Shown: positions 57,301 through 64,000 of the stretch, in pieces
How positions within the stretch are numbered: position 1 is the first letter of the stretch
Layout: each line of letters begins with the position of its first letter
NCBI GenBank assembly: GCA_977017575.1
Contig: CDRNVI010000006.1
Location: 62,001 to 126,000 of the forward strand
DNA: 64,000 nucleotides
Direction of reading: 5' to 3'
Origin: Paramoeba atlantica
Taxonomy: Eukaryota > Discosea
Notes under the pieces: model-generated
What the model was told of the DNA's origin: nothing
The model's database searches: none
Seen by the model: the letters and a program-made list of their open reading frames with translations, nothing else
Translations under genes and position numbers: made by a program

Positions 57301-58260
57301 GGGGTTGGGCCTTCGGTCGGCGGGGGAACATTCGAGTGCGGCTTACGTTGCCTCCGTAGCTTTCTCAACGGACAAAGACCGTTGGGACCCAGCGGACGCT
57401 GAGGGCTTTGACCATGCCGTGCGGGAGGTGAACAGGCGTGCCGGAAAGACGGTGGTCCAACAAGGCGGCAAAATTCCGAAAAGTATGGCTTTGGCGACTG
57501 ATTCTCCGTATACCGACGCGCAGGAATCCGGAACAGAACTGGTGATTCCCCGACAACGCGACCTTAGCCACGCCATCGCCAACCAGGAATTTCACGAGGC
57601 ATTTGCGAAAGCTGACCTTCGCACACGGGCTAGATGGATATCAGAAACAGGAGAAGGAGCCTCAGAATGGGCTTTTGTGATCCCCTCCAAGAAAACCGGT
57701 CTGGCTTTCACACCGACGGAGTTTCGCACCCTCACACGCTGGTGGCTAGGGGACCCAATCTATCCAGCGTCCCGGCCTTGTCCTATGGAAAAATGCACGC
57801 TACCGCTAGATCCCGAGGGTGACCACGCTCTGGGGTGCAAAAGCGGGCATGGTATAATCGCACGCCACAACGCACTAGCGGCACAGTTTACTTCTGAATG
57901 TAAAAAGGCCGGTTTCACCCCGCGGAGAGAAGTGAGTCTGGGCAACAAGGGTCCTGGGGGCGCCCTCACCAGGCCCGGAGACGTGTTCATCCCTACAATC
58001 GGGCTAGGCCAGTCTCTTGTATTAGACTTCGCCGTCACTCATGTTCAGCAACCAAAGTATACGGACTTAGTCCGTGATGCTAACTGGGTGACGGCGGGGT
58101 CTTTTGCGGAACGATACGCCACCGAAAACAAAAAGAAGCAAAGAGAGGAAGCAGAGTTTGCACGACATCGATTTGGAGCGATGGTCGTGGAATCTTATGG
58201 AGCGTGGAGTCGAAGCGCCTTTGCGATCCTCAAGGAGGTTTCCGTCTCTCGTGCGGCATA
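54371..58260 (+). CDS. LINE-beta polyprotein: zinc fingers, RT, RLE
   Basis: About 1296 residues of LINE sequence; the open frame runs on to 58327 in foreign sequence. N-terminus MVLTRSKAKQESN; disordered acidic/basic region; C2H2-like finger CPFEGCTWKTG...FHNHVANRHG near 272-300, and a second Cys/His motif FRCHDCNKHYDQ near 315. RT: GAFGMRPEHV near 595, LLCKVDLKNAFNN (motif A, near 717), EGVQQGDPLGPLLF (motif B), LWYLDDGILAG (motif C, near 807). Zinc knuckle CPMEKCTLPLD...HALGC near 1140. RLE RPGDVF...LVLDFAVTH near 1200. The fingers presumably bind target DNA, as in R2-type LINEs. It lacks the C-terminus seen in copy 1. Confidence 0.9.
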
Positions 58261-58540
58261 CTCCGGGGGTACCCTTTCAAGAGGAGAAAGGTATTTGTGT
58301 CAAGGCAGCGTATATATCCACGGATGAGAACCCGGCGGATGCTGTCAGTCGTGGGAAGGAGGTTGAGAAGGAGAAGGTGGAGAGATATAGAGGAACGATC
58401 GAGAAATACATTAATCATAATCACAGTGGTAAGGTAGACAGTCATTTTGAGGAAAAACCCTAGGGGACAGGATCACCAAATACAAAAAATAAAAAAAAAA
58501 CAAAGACAAGAAAAAAAGAAAAAAAACAAAGACAAAAAAA

Positions 58541-58860
58541 AAAAAGAGCGGACGGGGTCCTGGGGTTTGGAGGTTGTCCCTATAATTTTGGAAGGTTATG
58601 GATGTTAATCGGTTAACAGGCTTTATTCTCACGCCTTGTTTCCTTTTCGGAAGCAAGGTTCCCCAATGTGAGGTAAATATGAGTAAAGGTTTCCTTTATT
58701 CTACGATTAACGCCTTAATGTTTTTTAACCGCGTCACTGTTGACACGGCCGTACACCACGCCTAGTTGCTCCACACTTCTAGGTCCCAAGTTGGTGCATG
58801 GGCAGAGGTTGAAAGCGTAACCTGTGTAGCTCGTGTGAGCTTGTAAAGGGCGTGGCAGTG
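58541..58860 (+). ncRNA. Structured RNA segment homologous to the LINE-beta 3' UTR
   Basis: Same ordered hairpins as 5944-6229. 58628-58673: CTCAC...GTGAG enclosing CCTTGTTTCC/GGAAGCAAGG, a 10-bp stem replacing the 8-bp stem of copy 1. 58729-58750: GTCA-CTGT-TGAC, same CTGT loop as copy 1. An A-rich run (58480-58545) precedes it. It may be the displaced 3' end of LINE-beta copy 2 or a separate short element. Confidence 0.6.
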
Positions 58861-59002
58861 GACTGGTCATCTATTGCTATCGTTATCCTTGTACGAGTTC
58901 TGTAAGTGAGGTTTGATTATGATTTCTTTTCTATATATGATTTACTATATGTCCGGGCATTTTTATACAGGTTTTATTTTGTGTGACGTGTGTGCGGGCA
59001 GG

Positions 59003-59650
59003 TTGGTCGAGGGTTCCGGTGGGGGGAACCCCGTTAACAGAGTGACAGTGACATATATGTTTGCAGGCCTAAAATTGTCGTGAGAACATATTATTTACAG
59101 TTTAATGTTGATGTTATGTTTTGAGATTGGGAAATAGGGCTTGTGAGCAATCAGATACATTTTAGTTGTTTCTTTGTTTACTATTCGATACATGTTATTT
59201 ATTATGCCCCGCGGCGTGGATTTCTAATAGTCCACGTTTGGAAATTTAGCCGCGGGGCAGGGAGTTGTTTATGCCTGCTTGGCCCTTCGGGGCACATAAT
59301 TTCTTCAAATTATGATTTGTTTCAAATAGTGTTGTAATTTCATTATTCATTCTTTATATTCTTGGTAGGCTATTTTTTCTACTTACGTTTCAAAAGTTTT
59401 TGTGCCCGCCCACCGAGCCCCCAGCCATTTGGTCGAGGGTTCCGGTGGGGGGAACCCCGTTAACAGAGTGACAGTGACATATATGTTTGCAGGCCTAAAA
59501 TTGTCGTGAGAACATATTATTTACAGTTTAATATTGATGTTATGTTTTGAGATTGGGAAATAGGGCTTGTGAGCAATCAGATACATTTTAGTTGTTTCTT
59601 TGTTTACTATTCGATACATGTTATTTATTATGCCCCGCGGCGTGGATTTC
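59003..59650 (+). repeat. YR-4 B1-A2-linker-B2 block
   Basis: B1 59003-59224, A2 59225-59402, linker 59403-59427 (GCCCGCCCACCGAGCCCCCA), B2 59429-59650. B starts TTGGTCGAGGGTTCC with a GGTTCC/GGAACC hairpin and ends GCGTGGATTTC. Junction arms TGCCCCGCGGC (59205-59215) and GCCGCGGGGCA (59249-59259) are perfect, and inner CGTGGA/TCCACG are also perfect. A2 contains GGCCC-TTCG-GGGC (59281-59293), a UUCG tetraloop. Confidence 0.9.
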
Positions 59651-59886
59651 CTTGTTATATATTCGGTACCGGGCGGTGCCACCCATTCTGCATTGTCGGA
59701 ATGGCATCTACCCTAATTATTTAGTGCCTCGTTTTGCTGGCACCGGGTAGTGTCGTCCATATTGTTTTCATCGTGCTCACCCTAGCTATTTAGCGTCTTT
59801 TTATGCGACGCCGGGTGAGTTAGCTCGGGAGGCTGGGATCGCTAAGTCCCATCATCCGACATACAACGTAAGCCGGATGCCCTGAC
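59651..59886 (-). mobile_element. SINE-2c, partial
   Basis: It matches the GC-rich head of SINE-2a/2b: hairpin modules, then GGCTGGGATC, and GCCGGATGCCCTGAC at the end. It carries a short internal insertion (ATACAACGTA) in the CATCCG/CGGATG hairpin loop relative to 2a. YR-4 removed or separated the tail half. LINE-alpha copy 8 antisense follows. Confidence 0.8.
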
Positions 59887-59983
59887 CTGCTGAGAGAGCT
59901 CTTCATAGCGGACAAAACGTCGTGCCAAATTTTGTGTCTTTGAGTATACGTGCTGTGCGCATAGTCACTCATAAGTTCCCGAT

Positions 59984-60339
59984 GAAATCAGCGTCTTCTT
60001 TCTCACACATAATGAACAAGAATAAATAAAATGAAACCAATTCCTAAATCATGTAATATCTTTCTTCATAAAGCAATTCAAAGAATTCAACTGCTTTAGT
60101 ATCCTCACCACCTATCCATGAAAAGAAATTAAGGTACCTGGCCATTTCAATCAAACTTACAGTATTTGAAACAAATCCACAACAAACTCCTTTACTTACG
60201 AACGGGCATCCCGTCCGCCAACTCCGCGAACCAGCCAGGGCATCCCGTCCGCCAACTCCGCGAAGTGGTTGGGGGTTGGTGGGCGGGCGCAATAAAAAGG
60301 TTAGAGAAGGAGTGTCACTATACCACTAAACGTATACTT
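59984..60339 (-). mobile_element. Solo YR-7a: A-B repeat unit without ORFs
   Basis: On the minus strand it starts AGTATACGTTTAG and ends GACGCTGATTTC, the YR-type A start and B end, with no coding sequence between. It has the C-rich linker (minus: GCCCGCCCACCAACCCCCAA) and a 26-27-bp tandem repeat of GGCATCCCGTCCGCCAACTC. The A portion is shorter than in YR-7b. It is the equivalent of a solo LTR and inserted in LINE-alpha copy 8 ORF2. Confidence 0.75.
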
Positions 60340-61225
60340 ATAATGTGGCTATTGCTGCTGGAATTAGCTCCGCCTGGATTATTCGCGAGGTCGGTATCGG
60401 CGAGCGATCTAAATCATCAGGAGTCCAATCAGAGATGGGCTGTGCGGCTGGGATGGGGGTTTCTGATTCTGTGATTTGCTTCACCTGGCCGTGCTCATTG
60501 TGCGTTTCTATCTTGTTCGAGGTTGGAGCGGATGCATGCCAAACTATCTTATAGATTCGGACACTTTCGTGTGGTGGTAATGTCGCTGAAAAATCTTCTC
60601 CTAGCTTGTGTCCCGTAATTCCTTTATACTGCATGTTGAGCCTTCCTGTTCCTTTGCGTCGGTACACGCTCGTGATTTTCCCCATCGAAATGTTCATATT
60701 GTTTTGATTGCTAAACGTCCAGGCAATCGTGCACAGGGATCCTTTCTTTAAATGTGACGAAAGCTTCCAGATTTGCTCTGCTTGTATAGGGAAAAGTGAA
60801 TCCGAATTGATATTGTTTAGCAAGTCTTCGCAAATGTCATGAGAAGCTGCATGCTCGACGAAAATTATGCTGTCTGCATCCTTGTTTTCTGAAGTGTCGG
60901 CGGGTCGCACGACGAGTGAACTTTGCTCAACGAATCTCACAGGTTCTCGGGCGTCGACGTTGGGCGCGAGTGGCCGGGGTAATGCATTCACCTCGGGGGT
61001 GTCGGATTTTGTTTCTTGATTTTCTGATGTTCCGATTTCCTCTGATAAGACAACCAATCTTTCGTCGTCTGATTTTTCGAGCGGAAATTGAGGAGGGCTT
61101 GGAGGCTCGCGAGGTGGATCGGACGTTGAGTTAGAGTCTGAGAAAGTACTTACGTTCCGGCAAACTGAAGAGACAGGAAGTTTCCTTCTTGCTGCTGAGG
61201 AGTTCACGTCTCTTGCGTGACGCAT
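60340..61225 (-). pseudogene. LINE-alpha copy 8 ORF2 N-terminal part
   Basis: It encodes a Ser/Pro-rich leader (SDPPREPPSPPQFPLEKS), then the N-terminal domain GSLCTIAWTF...GHKLGEDF...LPPHESVRIYKI and LDRSPIPTSRIIQAELIPAAIATL, where YR-7a interrupts. Start Met at 61225 (MRHARDVNSS). Closest in wording to copy 4 (SVYRRKGT). Confidence 0.85.
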
Positions 61226-61368
61226 GTCACCTCAAAAATCAAAATACAACACTGCACATGGTGTTCTTGATATTCAGGTCTGCGGTGCCTGCGATCATTA
61301 TTTATGCTAACTTCTTTTTCTAGTTTTGCTGAGATAAATTTCGTTGCGATGAAATTCTACGATAAAAA

Positions 61369-62928
61369 TTATGAAAAGATAAAATAATGCTGCGATAAAT
61401 TTCTGAAAGTACTGTTTGCGTTCCGAGGTGTTGAGATACAATCTAAGAAGCAACGTTCAGAGCTGGGCGTTTGTGGTGTTTCCGGCAAATTTTGCGGTTC
61501 ACTGTTCGGAAAAAAAGCATGCGCTGGAGCCGACGTTGTGTCGGGTGTGTCCGAAAAGATGTCAAAAGCATAAACGTCGTGTACGTACCCATTTCCGACC
61601 CATTTGTAACCTTCGAATCGTGGATCTTTCGGGTCTGGCAACTTTTCCACTTCCTGTTCTTTTGCTTTCGTTTCTGTCGTCTCGGATGCTTTCGGAGTTT
61701 TCGGCATCGCTCCGCGTTCCTTTGTTTCTTGTGCTCTAACTTTGGATGGTGCGACTTCAGATGCATCGTCGTGGTTCATCTTTTGCGAATTCGCCTTCAC
61801 TTGTGTATCGCAGGGAATTTCACTCTCGACTATTCGGCTTTTGGAGATCCGAACACTTATTTGGTTCCGGTCGTCGATTTGGTTCGGATCACCGATGGGT
61901 GAAGGGCTCCTGATCCTTCCGGTTGACGATGTGAGGAGGGCCTTCGCTGCCGCCCCAATGTAAGACGTGGCAGAGTTCAGCAGAGTATAGGAATTTTTTG
62001 CCGTCGTCGCGTAGACTTTCAAACGCGCAGCCTGTTGTTCTTTTTTCTCAGCTTCCAATTTCGCTTGATTCTCTTTTTCTTCTGCTTCAATTTTTTTCAT
62101 CAGTTCATGAAAGCTTCGACGTACTTTGATCTGCGAGGCCTGCTTTTCGTTTGTTTGCAAGGGTGATTCTGCCGTCGTGGTGCTATTTTGCCGTTGCGAG
62201 TAAGATGGCGGCGTCGGAGGGAGTGGTTGCAAATGATTAGTCGGCGGGAGGGCTGTCGGGGACGGCGGAATGTTCCTTTCGACTTCATCCATAAGAGGGG
62301 TGTGTTGTACAGGCTCACTTTTGTCTTGCGCTTTAATTTTCTCTTCTTCCGCTTGTTTCGTATTCATTCTCTTTTTGAATTCATAAAAAGATATACGTTG
62401 ATGGCTTCTTTTCTTCTGGCTACGTGGTGATTCGCCTAGCGGTTTCTTGCTTGGAGATTCTTTGCTTGGAGTGCTTGAGTTGGCGACGGTGGGGGGCGGC
62501 GAGGGTGGCGGAGAAGAGGAAGCCCGGGGAGGCGAGAATGGCGGCGGCAGACACTCCGTTGGAGGGCGTGGCGGCGATGTTGGCGCAGTGGGCGCGGTCG
62601 TGGACTTCAATCTGGGTGGAGCGCTCCGTGGAAGAGTGTCCGGTGCGATGTGTGCCGATTTCTTTCTGCGACGGACGGGCATGAGAGGCAGAATCCCCGG
62701 AGCAGGTGATGTCAATGGATACGGCTGTGCAATGATCTCCGGTGGTATTTTGTTGTCCCTTTTCAGATCGTTGTCCCTTGCGCGCGCTCTTCGAGAAAAG
62801 GAGTGCATGCTGGGTCGCGCGGGTGGTGAAGAAAGCGGCGCAGTGATAGCCCCAATGGATGGCTCGAGCGGCTGCGGGGAAAGCTGCGCAGACGGGGAAG
62901 ATGGCGCCAAGGATGGTGTCAAAGTCAC
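61369..62928 (-). CDS. LINE-alpha ORF1 (copy 8), uninterrupted
   Basis: 519 residues, the only ORF1 here without an insertion. Proline-rich N-terminal half, then two related basic helical segments (RISFYEFKKRMNTKQAEEEK and SFHELMKKIEAEEKENQ) suggesting a coiled coil. The conserved C-terminal signature DPKDPRFEGYKWVGNGYVHDVYAFDIFS and FLDCISTPRN follow. No zinc knuckle or RRM recognised. Presumed RNA-binding ORF1 protein of the LINE. The start may lie further upstream if the 5' end is truncated: related copies begin with TRSKAK, absent here. Confidence 0.8.
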   Translation of the reverse strand: MTLTPSLAPSSPSAQLSPQPLEPSIGAITAPLSSPPARPSMHSFSRRARARDNDLKRDNKIPPEIIAQPYPLTSPAPGILPLMPVRRRKKSAHIAPDTLPRSAPPRLKSTTAPTAPTSPPRPPTECLPPPFSPPRASSSPPPSPPPTVANSSTPSKESPSKKPLGESPRSQKKRSHQRISFYEFKKRMNTKQAEEEKIKAQDKSEPVQHTPLMDEVERNIPPSPTALPPTNHLQPLPPTPPSYSQRQNSTTTAESPLQTNEKQASQIKVRRSFHELMKKIEAEEKENQAKLEAEKKEQQAARLKVYATTAKNSYTLLNSATSYIGAAAKALLTSSTGRIRSPSPIGDPNQIDDRNQISVRISKSRIVESEIPCDTQVKANSQKMNHDDASEVAPSKVRAQETKERGAMPKTPKASETTETKAKEQEVEKLPDPKDPRFEGYKWVGNGYVHDVYAFDIFSDTPDTTSAPAHAFFPNSEPQNLPETPQTPSSERCFLDCISTPRNANSTFRNLSQHYFIFS

Positions 62929-62984
62929 AAGCGGCCATGTTGAGGAAGGTGTGGAGTTAGGCGGTGGCGGCGGTGACCGTTGCG

Positions 62985-63301
62985 TTTTTTTTTTTACTTA
63001 CTTTCCTACTTACTTTACTTCGCCCTTATCAACTTCGCCCGCTTCTCTCCCTTATCTCCACCCCCCAAAGAAACCATCCGCGACTTCCCGACTTCACCCG
63101 CTTCTTTCCCTCACTTCCCCGCCTACCGTGGAGACACCGCTGTCACATCCTCCGCCGCCGCCTCCATCGCCCGCACTAATCTTACCCCAACGGGAGTCAC
63201 AACAGTCACCCTCGTCGCCCACAGAACCGCCGAACAAACAAGCATTTTTTTTTTTGATGCGCTGGACAATTCTTATCGTAAACTCTTAAAAAAAGACCTT
63301 T
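62985..63301 (-). other. GA-rich sequence (minus) with A-tails, empty site of SINE-2b
   Basis: The minus strand at 62996-63120 matches the GA-rich sequence at 32880-33520, without the SINE-2 insertion, ending in an 11-A tract (62985-62995). At about 63245-63295 (minus) an A-start-like string AGAGTTTACGATAAGAATTG lies between two A-tracts. No ORF is called. Confidence 0.55.
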
Positions 63302-64000
63302 GTTTTTTTTTTTTGCAATTAATAAGGGGGGAGAAGTATGAATCGCGGCATTGCCTCTATATTTTGACCCAGTAGACGAACCAAGTACATAGTAGGTCCA
63401 TTAGGGGGGTATATGAATTTAAAACAAGCAATCAAATTAGCAATTCTTTTTATTTCCACAGATGTATATTTTCTTTTTCGAAATCAGCGTCTTCTTTCTC
63501 ACACATAATGAACAAGAATAAATAAAATGAAACCAATTCCTAAATCATGTAATATCTTTCTTCATAAAGCAATTCAAAGAATTCAACTGCTTTAGTATCC
63601 TCACCACCTATCCATGAAAAGAAATTAAGGTACCTGGCCATTTCAATCAAACTTACAGTATTTGAAACAAATCCACAACAAACTCCTTTACTTACGAACG
63701 GGCATCCCGTCCGCCAACTCCGCGAACCAGCCCGCAATAAAAAGGTTAGAGAAGGAGTGTCACTATACCAAACTAAATAAATGAAATCTCTAAACAAAAC
63801 AAACAAATCATATCTCATAATATAAATATTATGTGCCCCGAAGGGCCATTATATCAATCATCCTAAATTTCTAAACGTATACTTATATTTTTTCTCAGCC
63901 CAAAACTTTTCAGCAATTCAATCTCCCCTAAGTATATACGACAAACAAGACACAGTAAAAATAAAAACAAGCAATCAAGACCCAATCCATTCGCGCGTTT
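63302..64000 (-). mobile_element. SINE-3 copy 3 (minus), split by solo YR-7b, runs to window end
   Basis: The minus strand reads AAACGCGCGAATGGATTGGG at the window edge. The body matches copies 1 and 2 and ends CTCCCCCCTTATTAATTGC plus a 12-A tract (63303-63314). YR-7b lies inside (63480-63884). Flanking halves match the uninterrupted copy at 6230-6415, so the insertion site is unambiguous. Confidence 0.65.
63480..63884 (-). mobile_element. Solo YR-7b: A-B repeat unit without ORFs
   Basis: About 405 bp. The minus strand starts AGTATACGTTTAGAAATTTAG and ends GCTGATTTC. The A part holds GGCCC-TTCG-GGGC (63835-63847), the same UUCG hairpin as YR-4. Its B portion matches YR-7a closely, but the C-rich linker and one repeat unit are absent. 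It inserted in SINE-3; no target duplication is seen, as expected for YR integration. Confidence 0.78.

Larger units (their letters stand above)
54300..58260 (+). mobile_element. LINE-beta copy 2, full 5' end with SL exon, 3' end lost
   Basis: It starts with a complete SL exon (54300-54337) directly after the poly(A) of the preceding insertion, then a 33-nt 5' UTR and a single long ORF. The 3' end is missing: LINE-beta coding ends near 58260 and merges into a YR-4 RNase H tail. Full reach to the SL shows the RT copied the whole trans-spliced mRNA. Confidence 0.88.
58262..59650 (+). mobile_element. YR-4, right part only
   Basis: It begins within the RNase H C-terminus (GICVKAAYIS, DENPADAVSRGKE; about 58275-58462). 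It continues through a 3' region that hosts a LINE-beta-3'-UTR-like RNA segment (58541-58860), a conserved YR 3' UTR string (GACTGGTCATCTATTGC, compare YR-2 near 28376), and the B1-A2-linker-B2 block. The left part is not in the window. Incomplete fossil. Its right end cut a SINE-2 copy. Confidence 0.82.
59887..62984 (-). mobile_element. LINE-alpha copy 8 (minus), split by solo YR-7a, 3'-truncated
   Basis: On the minus strand it begins after an A-tract at about 62984, with ORF1 (62928-61369), an intergenic gap of ~140 nt and ORF2 from 61225. YR-7a (59984-60339) interrupts ORF2, which continues 59983-59887 (ELMSDYAHSTYTQRHKIWHDVL) until SINE-2c. The remaining RT is absent. Two-ORF organisation as in copy 2. 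Confidence 0.85.

Noticed and set aside
62447-63289. Plus-strand glycine-rich 280-residue ORF
   Set aside because: Antisense of the proline-rich LINE-alpha ORF1; glycine runs mirror proline codons.
1-64000. Host protein-coding genes
   Set aside because: Every open frame with recognisable domains belongs to a LINE or YR element; no residual frame shows a host-type domain or conserved motif.

Overview
The window is a dense nest of retrotransposons with no convincing host gene. It most likely comes from a euglenozoan protist (diplonemid or kinetoplastid relative). The key evidence is a 38-nt sequence at 54300-54337 (+) and, identically, at 43588-43625 (-). It contains ACAGTTTCTGTAC and ends in TTGTTG, closely resembling the trans-spliced leader (SL) exons I recall for diplonemids and kinetoplastids. 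Each copy sits at the 5' end of a retroelement transcript, and three shorter remnants (12-16 nt) lie at other element starts. The element mix also fits Euglenozoa: LINEs with a C-terminal restriction-like endonuclease (RLE, the SLACS/CZAR/CRE type) and tyrosine-recombinase (YR) retrotransposons with split direct repeats (the VIPER/TATE/Ngaro/DIRS world).

Names used here are mine. LINE-alpha is an RLE LINE with a conserved N-terminal domain, FIDD/YVDD reverse transcriptase (RT), zinc knuckle and GPDL...YDLT endonuclease (copies alpha-1 to alpha-8). LINE-beta is a second RLE LINE with zinc fingers and a YLDD RT (beta-1, beta-2). YR-1 to YR-8 are YR retroelement families carrying gag-like, YR and RT-RNase H regions between A and B repeats in the order A1-ORFs-B1-A2-B2. 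SINE-1 to SINE-3 are short non-autonomous elements.

Layout: 1-698 right end of YR-5; 699-3867 alpha-1; 4051-6229 beta-1; 6230-6494 SINE-3; 6497-6748 alpha tail copy; 6749-12354 YR-6; 12355-14312 alpha fragments (alpha-5 minus, alpha-4 plus); 14313-32523 alpha-2, split by YR-2 (15768-29160), which is itself split by YR-1 copies and SINE-2; 32529-33616 SINE-3 and GA-rich sequence with a second SINE-2; 33617-36718 alpha-3, split by tRNA-derived SINE-1; 36945-44926 alpha-6, split by YR-8; 44927-54207 alpha-7, split by YR-3; 54213-54299 a polyadenylated scrap of YR-3 gag; 54300-58260 beta-2; 58262-59650 right part of YR-4; 59651-59886 SINE-2c; 59887-62984 alpha-8 (minus), split by a solo YR-7; 62985-64000 GA-rich sequence and SINE-3 (minus) with a second solo YR-7.

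The most novel-looking signals are these. The B|A junctions share one architecture in which flanking palindromic arms differ between families but stay complementary. A C-rich linker at the A2/B2 boundary is conserved across families. The A repeats carry hairpins capped by stable tetraloops. SL sequence is captured at the 5' ends of element copies. SINE-2 and the LINE-beta 3' UTR hold covarying structured RNAs. The YR-family RTs read YxDG or FIDN where YxDD is usual. All functional statements are from reading the sequence; no search or alignment software was run.
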